Assembly (NCBI RefSeq): GCF_000987835.1
Contig: NZ_CP011308.1
Location: 2,108,001 to 2,172,000, forward strand
Direction: 5' to 3'
Origin: Sulfurovum lithotrophicum
GTDB lineage: Bacteria; Campylobacterota; Campylobacteria; Campylobacterales; Sulfurovaceae
Length of the DNA stretch: 64,000 nt
The notes under the pieces were generated by a model, which was not told the DNA's origin, ran no database searches, and saw only the letters and a list, made by a program, of their open reading frames with translations. Positions 58,312-64,000 of the stretch are shown piece by piece (the first letter of the stretch is position 1; each line of letters starts with the position of its first letter). The translations under genes were made by a program, and so were the position numbers.

Positions 58312-58338
58312 TCTTTTTTATCTAAAACAAGAAGGGCA

Positions 58339-59520
58339 TCAGCCCTTGACAATCTTCTCATGCCATTCAAAAAGTGTCTTTTCAAACCCGATCTGTTCTG
58401 TTTCATAGAAATACATCGGGACAGACAGGTACTTCTGCGCAACCCACCCCCCGAAATTATGCGGATAGAGATAACTTTTTGCATGGGTCTTGATGTGATC
58501 CGGAATAGGGTGTATCTCCCCATTCTTTATAACTTTCTGCGCATTGTTGATGGCTTTATAGGCACTGTTCGACTTGGGCGAGGAGGCCAGGTAGATCACC
58601 AGTTGTGATAGCGAGATACGCGCTTCAGGATATCCAATGTGTTTCACGATATTCAAGGTGGATGAGGCGAGATTCAGGGCAGGGGGGTTGGCATTGCCTA
58701 TATCTTCACTTGCCAGTATTGCCAGCCGTCTGGCAATGAACTCTGCGGGCTCCCCTCCCTCTATCAGGCGAGCAAGGTAATAGAGTGCCGCATCGATATC
58801 GGAGCCTCTAATACTTTTGATCATGGCCGAAGTGAGTTCATAATGACTTTCACTCTCACTGCTTCCTGCCTGCATGGCGTGGGGGCGTATTTGTTTGAGT
58901 GTTTCCAATGTAACGGGGGTGGCAACCATTTGTGCACTTTCAAGCAGATTCAGCATCGCTCTGACATCCCCGCCACTTGAAAAGACCAGGTATTCCACAG
59001 CATCTTCTTCTACATCCATTGCTTGAAGTGCTATGATCTTGGCCAAGTAATCCTGCATCTCTTTCTGCTTCAGGGCTTCAAGTTCGAAAAGATGTGAACG
59101 GGAACGCATAGCCGCCGTCAGGGAATAGTAGGGATTCTCCGTAGAAGCACCGATAACCAGGGCAGCATTATTCTCCATGAAAGGAAGCAATACCTCCTGC
59201 TGATTCTTGCTCAAACGGTGCACCTCATCGATGAAGATAAGAGGTTTCTGCAGAGCATTGGCATACTCTTTGAATATCTTGCGCAAATCATCAATCTTGA
59301 GGGTGGTGGCATTCATTTCGTAAAAAGGTCTACCAAGCTGTGTCGCGATGATACGTGCGAGGGTAGTCTTCCCACAGCCTGGAGGGCCATAGAGAAAAAT
59401 ATGGGGCAGGGCATTTGATTCTATCAGTTTTCTCAATGGTGCATTTTCACCAAGAAGATGTTTTTGCCCTATCAGTTCATCAAGTGTTTTGGGACGATAT
59501 TTGAGCGCAAGATTGACCAT
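58339..59520 (-). CDS. rarA: replication-associated recombination protein A (RarA/MgsA) AAA+ ATPase
   Basis: 393 residues. AAA+ domain with Walker A GPPGCGKTTLARII and Walker B LIFIDEVHRLSKNQQ, sensor 1 VIGASTENPYYSLTAAMRSR (with the Arg finger), then the C-terminal tetramerisation domain containing EDIGNANPPALNLA and KSYLYPHNFGGWV. RarA acts at stalled replication forks. Four nt after the rlu gene in the same direction. Confidence 0.95.
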   Translation of the reverse strand: MVNLALKYRPKTLDELIGQKHLLGENAPLRKLIESNALPHIFLYGPPGCGKTTLARIIATQLGRPFYEMNATTLKIDDLRKIFKEYANALQKPLIFIDEVHRLSKNQQEVLLPFMENNAALVIGASTENPYYSLTAAMRSRSHLFELEALKQKEMQDYLAKIIALQAMDVEEDAVEYLVFSSGGDVRAMLNLLESAQMVATPVTLETLKQIRPHAMQAGSSESESHYELTSAMIKSIRGSDIDAALYYLARLIEGGEPAEFIARRLAILASEDIGNANPPALNLASSTLNIVKHIGYPEARISLSQLVIYLASSPKSNSAYKAINNAQKVIKNGEIHPIPDHIKTHAKSYLYPHNFGGWVAQKYLSVPMYFYETEQIGFEKTLFEWHEKIVKG

Positions 59521-59523
59521 GGT

Positions 59524-60369
59524 TTAGTCTTTTTTGGCAGACTTTTTGTCTTTTTTGTTGGCTTCTTCCTGCTTGAGGGCATTGGCTCGGTTTTTCACTT
59601 CGGTTTTCTTTTCCGCCTTGAGCTGCTTCATGAACTTGTGCAGGTCATCGTACTCCTTACGTGAAAAGAATCGTGTTTTGTTCGTAGGAAGGTTGTTGAG
59701 CTCTATCCCGCCGTATGCTACGCGCTTTAAGTCAAGGACTTTGGCATCAAAGTGTCCGAAGAATCGTCTCAGTTCCCGGTTTTTTCCTTCCGTAATTGTT
59801 ACACGGAGCTTGGTATAGCTCTTTCCTTCGGAGCGGATCTCGAAGTGCGCAAAGGGGGCGAATTCCATACCGTATATTTTACTTTTTTCATGGCCTCCGG
59901 CTCTTGCATCGTCCAGGACCAGCCCCTCGTTCATCGCCGCAACCATCTCCTGTGTGACAGGTTTATCGATCTTGAGGTTGTAGGTACGCTCCAGATCGCT
60001 ATCCATAAGCGCCGTAACAACTTCTACAGAGTCCGTGAGGATCAAAAGTCCTTCTGAGGCATAGTCCAGCCTTCCTACAGGCACAAAATGCCTGAATTTG
60101 CCCGGAAGCTTGTGGTAGATGGTTGCACGTCCCCGGTCATCCTTTTTAGTCACCAGCACCCCTTTGGGTTTGTTATAGACAATGACGGTTATCTCGTTGC
60201 TTGGCTTGACCGGTCTGCCTTTGACATAGATATGGTCACCCTCCTGCACATCATAGGCAAAATCCCGAAGTACTTTTTTATTCAGCGTGACTTCTCCCTC
60301 TTCGATCAGCCTGTCGGCCTCACGTCGTGAGTATTTTGTGTGGTGTGCGATGTATTTATTCAGTCTCAT
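59524..60369 (-). CDS. RluB/RsuA-family pseudouridine synthase
   Basis: 281 residues. An N-terminal S4 domain (LNKYIAHHTKYSRREADRLI) is followed by the catalytic domain with the GRLDYASEGLLILT motif (catalytic Asp) and NRELRRFFGHFDAKVLDL. The C-terminal tail is Lys-rich (KAEKKTEVKNRANALKQEEA...). It modifies a uridine in rRNA, probably 23S as RluB does; the exact position is not predictable. Probably one operon with rarA and kdsD. Confidence 0.9.
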   Translation of the reverse strand: MRLNKYIAHHTKYSRREADRLIEEGEVTLNKKVLRDFAYDVQEGDHIYVKGRPVKPSNEITVIVYNKPKGVLVTKKDDRGRATIYHKLPGKFRHFVPVGRLDYASEGLLILTDSVEVVTALMDSDLERTYNLKIDKPVTQEMVAAMNEGLVLDDARAGGHEKSKIYGMEFAPFAHFEIRSEGKSYTKLRVTITEGKNRELRRFFGHFDAKVLDLKRVAYGGIELNNLPTNKTRFFSRKEYDDLHKFMKQLKAEKKTEVKNRANALKQEEANKKDKKSAKKD

Positions 60370-60386
60370 ATGTGTTCCTGTCTTGT

Positions 60387-61355
60387 TTATCTGCTTTTGA
60401 TCCCCGCATTGACAAGGTCATGGATATGCAGTACTCCGATGATCTTTCCGGCTTCATCCGTGATCGGCAGAAGCTGTATACGTTCATTCTCTATAATTTC
60501 CAATGCTTCACTCGCAAGCAGCTCGGTATTGCTGTAACTCTTGGGGTGTTGCGTTGCATAGTCAACAACAGGCTGCTCCATACTGAAATCCTCACGCATC
60601 AAGGCACGCCTGAGATCACCATCACTTAGCAAAGCGGTGAAAGCATCATTTTCATCTACAACGAGTACGGTACCGAGCTTCCCTTCGCTCATAGCCACTA
60701 CGGCCTCTTTGAGTGGTGTATTCTCTTTGATCACAGGAAGGTTTTCCGTACGCATCAGGTCTTTGATCTTGACAAACAACCTTTTACCCAGGGAACCTCC
60801 CGGATGGAATGAGGCAAAATCCTCTTTTCTGAATCCTCTTTTGTGCATCAGTGCGACCGCAAGAGCATCTCCGAGAGCCATAGTAAGCGTTGTTGAAGTT
60901 GTCGGGGCTACATTGAGCGGACAGGCCTCCTTCTCCACAGAGATATCGATCCAGACATCCGCATAACGTGCCAGTGTCGAATCGGCATTGCCTGTCAGGC
61001 CGATCAGTTGTATCTCAAAGCGTTTGATATGTGGCAGTATCTTGGTCAATTCTTCACTTTCTCCGCTGCTGCTGATCGCAAGCAGTGTGTCATCCTTTCC
61101 AATCATCCCCAGATCACCGTGCAAGGCTTCAGTAGGATGCAAAAAGAAACTCGAAGTACCCGTAGAGGCAAAGGTGGCTGCCATTTTGGCACCGACAAGA
61201 CCGGATTTCCCTACCCCCGTAACGATCAGCTTGCCTTTGGTGGAAAAGATCGTCTCTATCACATCCAAAAAATTCTGGTCAAGACGCTCTGTCATGGTCA
61301 GCAGGGCTTCTGCTTCCGTCTGAAATGTTTCCTGTGCGATTTGAATAAGATCCAT
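60387..61355 (-). CDS. kdsD: arabinose-5-phosphate isomerase KdsD/KpsF
   Basis: 322 residues. SIS domain with VTGVGKSGLVGAKMAATFAS and ISSSGESEELTKILP, then two CBS domains (about 200-322, MRTENLPVIKENTPLKEAVV and DYATQHPKSYSNTELLASEA). It converts ribulose-5-phosphate to arabinose-5-phosphate for KDO and lipopolysaccharide. Length and domains match KdsD. Confidence 0.95.
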   Translation of the reverse strand: MDLIQIAQETFQTEAEALLTMTERLDQNFLDVIETIFSTKGKLIVTGVGKSGLVGAKMAATFASTGTSSFFLHPTEALHGDLGMIGKDDTLLAISSSGESEELTKILPHIKRFEIQLIGLTGNADSTLARYADVWIDISVEKEACPLNVAPTTSTTLTMALGDALAVALMHKRGFRKEDFASFHPGGSLGKRLFVKIKDLMRTENLPVIKENTPLKEAVVAMSEGKLGTVLVVDENDAFTALLSDGDLRRALMREDFSMEQPVVDYATQHPKSYSNTELLASEALEIIENERIQLLPITDEAGKIIGVLHIHDLVNAGIKSR

Positions 61356-61400
61356 GCTTCTGCTTTAAAATTAAGATATGTATTTGTGATTATAACATAG

Positions 61401-61666
61401 GGGCACATCTAATAACCCTAGATGCTCATAATGGATTTTGCAAATGTAAGATTTTGCAAGAGGCTTTCAAGTCCTAGCCAAAGCTAAGACGAAGTAAGCA
61501 TCTTGTGAAAGATTGCGTTTGCAAAGTCCACCCTCTGGGCATTTCCAGCTTTCGCCTATACGTTGTTACTCTTTCTTGACTTAGCTACGGCTAGGCCTGC
61601 AAAAGAGTGCCTAGTCTAGACAAAAGCTGGTAATGTTATGAACATCTGGGGTTATTAGAGGTGCCC
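61401..61666. mobile_element. MITE-like element with inverted ends and ATAG duplication
   Basis: 266 bp between kdsD and rnj. The terminal inverted repeats GGGCACATCTAATAACCC and GGGTTATTAGAGGTGCCC extend inward to about 30 bp with few mismatches. ATAG is duplicated at both edges (61397-61400 and 61667-61670). Internal segments, for example CCTAGCCAAAGCTAAG and CTTAGCTACGGCTAGG, also pair, so the whole element folds as one long hairpin. No ORF. It fills most of the 61356-61708 gap. The ends recall IS5-type families, from memory. Confidence 0.85.
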
Positions 61667-61708
61667 ATAGATGTAAGCCGGGGCACCCCTTACCCCGACA
61701 AATGAGGA

Positions 61709-63814
61709 TTATACGATAAAGACCGTAGGGATGATGAGCGGATAGCGCTTTTTGCTGCGGATCACATGCTTACGCACTGCATTACGGATCTCGTTCTCAA
61801 CATGGATATGGTCCTTCAGGCCTTCTCCTTTCATATTGAGAAGCATTGTTTCAAGCAGTAGTTCGATCTCTTTGGCGAATTTCTTGTCTTCTTTGTCAGG
61901 AACAAGGCCATGGGTATAAACCACCGGTTTACCAACCATTTTTCCGTTACTCTGTGCAATCTGCGCCACAATGGTCACAATACCGTCTTCCGCCAGTTTC
62001 TGTCTGTCGAGCACTACATCGTTCTCGATCGTCATATTGTTCTGGTTGTCGATATAAGTCTTGCCTGACTTGACCGTTTTGACCTTCTTGAGGTACTTTG
62101 GTGTGATCTCGACCTGGTCACCATCACTCATGAGAAGGATATTTCTCTCATCCACACCACAGCTTACCGCAGTTTTCGCATGCTTTGCAATGTGATTGTA
62201 CTCACCGTGTACCGGGAGGAAAAACTTTGGCTGTACCAGTCTAAGAATAAGTTTCTGCTCCTCCTGTGCTGCATGTCCGGAGACATGGATATCGGAAAAT
62301 TCTCTGTAACGTACCGTCACACCTGCTTTGACCAGCAGGTTCATCAGTTTGGAAACGGAAGCTTCGTTCCCCGGAATAGCCGAAGCGGAGATGATGACGG
62401 TATCGGACGGCTTGAGCTTGATATGTCTGTGTTCATCGGTCGCCATACGATTCAATGCCGCCATGGTCTCCCCCTGAGAACCTGTAGTAACGATGAGGAC
62501 TTCATGGTCTGCATATTTTGGTACTTCATGTACCTCGATGAAATGTTTATCCTCAATATCTACAAAGCCGAGTGCACGGTTGGTTTCGACATTTCGCTCC
62601 ATGGATCGCCCGATCACACAGATCTTTCTTCCGTGCTTCACCCCACGTTCCATCGCCTGGAAGATACGGTGGACATTCGAGGAGAAAGTCGACATGATGA
62701 CCCGTCCTTTGGCCATTTCGAAGAGTGAATCGAAGGTTTTACCGACCACTGTCTCACTTTTGGTGAATCCGGGGTTGTGTGAGTTGGTGGAGTCCGAGAA
62801 GAGGCAGAGTACCCCTTTGGAACCATAGTAGGCATAACGCTGAAGGTCCATTGTATAGCCGTCCACAGGCGTATGGTCTACTTTGAAGTCAGCCGTGTGT
62901 ATCAAAGTACCTGCCGGTGTTTCTATTGCCAGAGAACAGGCATCGATGATTGAGTGTGTATTATGCATCCACTCGATCTTCATATCACCGATAGTATACT
63001 GTTTTCTCTTGGTCACAAAATTGAAGTATTTCGCATCTGCTTTGAGCCCATGTTCATTGAACTTGTTCTCGATCATCGCCAAAGCCAGTGGTGTACCGTA
63101 CACTGGGAACTTTAACTCTTTAAAGAGGTAGGGCATTGCACCGATGTGGTCTTCGTGCCCGTGCGTGATCACGATCGCTTTGATCTTGTCTTTGATCGCA
63201 TGCAGATAGGAGAAATCCGGTACCAGGATGTCTACCCCGTGCATTGTCTCATCTGGGAAACTCATGCCCACATCAATGACGATCGCAGTACTTTCCGTTT
63301 CAAGTACCGCCATATTCCCGCCGATCTCGCCAAGTCCTCCAAGCGGTGTAAAACGTACCTTTCCCTTGGAATTGATGTCGATCTGCTTCCATGGTGCCAT
63401 TCTGGCTTCCTGGACACGTCTGTTCTCTTCCATGGAAGCACGCATCGCATCATTTACTGTCGTGACATTCTTGCGTTTGTTTCTGTTCTTGTTCTGATTG
63501 CTGTTTTTATTCTGACCGTTATTGGGTTTTCTGTTTTGATTATTCTTTTGATTCGGGTTTGGTCTTCTGTTCTGGTTGTTTCCCTGGCCTTCAGAAGCAT
63601 TCTGCTGTCTGTTCGGATTTGGTTTACGGTTTTGGTTGGGCTTTCTGTTGGGATTGTTACCCTGTCTATTTTCGCCCTGGCTGCTCTCTGTTCTGTTCTG
63701 TCTGTGGGGGTTGGGTCTTCTATTGCGCTGAGGTTTGTTTTCCTGCGCTTTATTGTCCCCTGTTTTTGGCCCTTGATTTTGAGAGTTTTCGCTGTTTGTT
63801 TTGTTGTTTTCCAT
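61709..63814 (-). CDS. rnj: ribonuclease J
   Basis: 701 residues. A low-complexity N-terminal extension of about 125 residues is dominated by Asn, Gln, Arg, Pro and Lys. The metallo-beta-lactamase domain has THGHEDHIGAMPYL, ETPAGTLIHTADFKVDHTP and FSDSTNSHNPGFT; the beta-CASP domain has STFSSNVHRIF and GSQGETMAALNRM, and the C-terminal domain follows. RNase J has endo- and 5'-exonuclease activity in mRNA decay and rRNA maturation, and is essential in Helicobacter. Starts at ATG 63814 (AAAGGA, 8 nt), within the end of ksgA. Confidence 0.95.
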   Translation of the reverse strand: MENNKTNSENSQNQGPKTGDNKAQENKPQRNRRPNPHRQNRTESSQGENRQGNNPNRKPNQNRKPNPNRQQNASEGQGNNQNRRPNPNQKNNQNRKPNNGQNKNSNQNKNRNKRKNVTTVNDAMRASMEENRRVQEARMAPWKQIDINSKGKVRFTPLGGLGEIGGNMAVLETESTAIVIDVGMSFPDETMHGVDILVPDFSYLHAIKDKIKAIVITHGHEDHIGAMPYLFKELKFPVYGTPLALAMIENKFNEHGLKADAKYFNFVTKRKQYTIGDMKIEWMHNTHSIIDACSLAIETPAGTLIHTADFKVDHTPVDGYTMDLQRYAYYGSKGVLCLFSDSTNSHNPGFTKSETVVGKTFDSLFEMAKGRVIMSTFSSNVHRIFQAMERGVKHGRKICVIGRSMERNVETNRALGFVDIEDKHFIEVHEVPKYADHEVLIVTTGSQGETMAALNRMATDEHRHIKLKPSDTVIISASAIPGNEASVSKLMNLLVKAGVTVRYREFSDIHVSGHAAQEEQKLILRLVQPKFFLPVHGEYNHIAKHAKTAVSCGVDERNILLMSDGDQVEITPKYLKKVKTVKSGKTYIDNQNNMTIENDVVLDRQKLAEDGIVTIVAQIAQSNGKMVGKPVVYTHGLVPDKEDKKFAKEIELLLETMLLNMKGEGLKDHIHVENEIRNAVRKHVIRSKKRYPLIIPTVFIV

Positions 63815-64000
63815 CTAAATTATCCTTTAATTCATTGTATAAGTGATGATAAATAGATGTCCCAGCTTCATGAGGCCGCATCGTGGAAGGAAGTTCCAGT
63901 TCTGCGAAAGTCTTTTCTACCAAATCTTTGGGAAAAGCCGTCATAAGATTTTTGGAAAGTTTTTTTCGCGGCTGCGAAAAAGCGATCTTCAAGAACGCTT
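63750..64000 (-). CDS. rsmA: ribosomal RNA small subunit methyltransferase A (KsgA), C-terminal part
   Basis: Partial; the frame is open to base 64000 and gives the last 83 residues. The stretch AFLKIAFSQPRKKLSKNLMT is the typical KsgA C-terminal motif, and the gene precedes rnj as in other Campylobacterota. KsgA dimethylates two adenosines near the 3' end of 16S rRNA. The tail (DGKQQNKQRKLSKSRAKNRG) overlaps the first 65 nt of rnj in another frame. Confidence 0.8.
   Translation of the reverse strand, partial: AFLKIAFSQPRKKLSKNLMTAFPKDLVEKTFAELELPSTMRPHEAGTSIYHHLYNELKDNLDGKQQNKQRKLSKSRAKNRGQ

Noticed and set aside
63146-63856. 236-codon hydrophobic open frame on the plus strand that could pass for a membrane protein
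   Set aside because: It mirrors the Asn/Gln/Arg-rich extension of RNase J; no start signal or homology is apparent.

Overview
The window looks like the chromosome of a marine, sulfur-oxidising member of the Campylobacterota, most like Sulfurovum. The grounds are a SoxC-SoxD sulfite dehydrogenase pair with a Tat-exported sulfide:quinone reductase homologue and c-type cytochromes, a DUF3373 outer-membrane porin, ThyX, a MutS of the type that carries a C-terminal HNH nuclease, RNase J next to KsgA, and an S10/spc/alpha ribosomal operon without rpmD and without adk. I ran no database search, so the genus is an inference.

Layout. 1-7.1 kb: sulfur-oxidation genes, a DUF302 protein and a porin, all on the minus strand. 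7.3-12.7 kb: dGTPase, rplT-rpmI without infC, a structured 82-bp tandem repeat and the MutS-HNH gene. 12.8-18.2 kb: one complete rRNA operon (minus; 16S, tRNA-Ile only, 23S, 5S) behind a consensus promoter. 18.3-26.7 kb: thyX, envelope genes (beta-barrel, L,D-transpeptidase, lipoproteins, a DUF7477-like repeat protein), radC, small secreted proteins, the SRP RNA gene with tRNA-Ser, and an AAA ATPase. 26.7-40.7 kb: the full ribosomal protein block from rpsJ to rplQ, with secY, map, infA and rpoA; rpmJ is preceded by its own promoter and a folded leader of about 220 nt.

40.9-53 kb: an FTR-like/rhodanese fusion, a small cluster of cysteine-rich exported peptides with a DoxX protein, a GMC oxidoreductase pair, a LysM-NlpC/P60 hydrolase, typA, a BaiN-like flavoprotein, purM and an AGCS symporter. 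53.1-53.7 kb: five tRNA genes (Pro, His, Arg, Arg, Leu) behind a consensus promoter. 53.7-57.8 kb: a 4.1-kb integrative element in the 3' end of tRNA-Leu(TAG), bounded by perfect 32-bp direct repeats. It carries a tyrosine integrase, an AlpA-like regulator, a Rep-like initiator and a protein resembling phage terminase small subunits. This is the gene set of a compact phage satellite, and I regard it as the best candidate for an undescribed system here. 57.9-64 kb: housekeeping genes (rarA, a pseudouridine synthase, kdsD, rnj, end of ksgA) and a 266-bp MITE-like element.

Two further layers are not explained by genes. Short hairpins with a conserved GTAG head (REP-like) occur at 25.5, 37.46 and 51.5 kb, and twice the head supplies the TAG stop codon of a gene. 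An 82-bp repeat at 8.5 and 9.5-9.7 kb keeps a hairpin through paired substitutions. No CRISPR array was seen.
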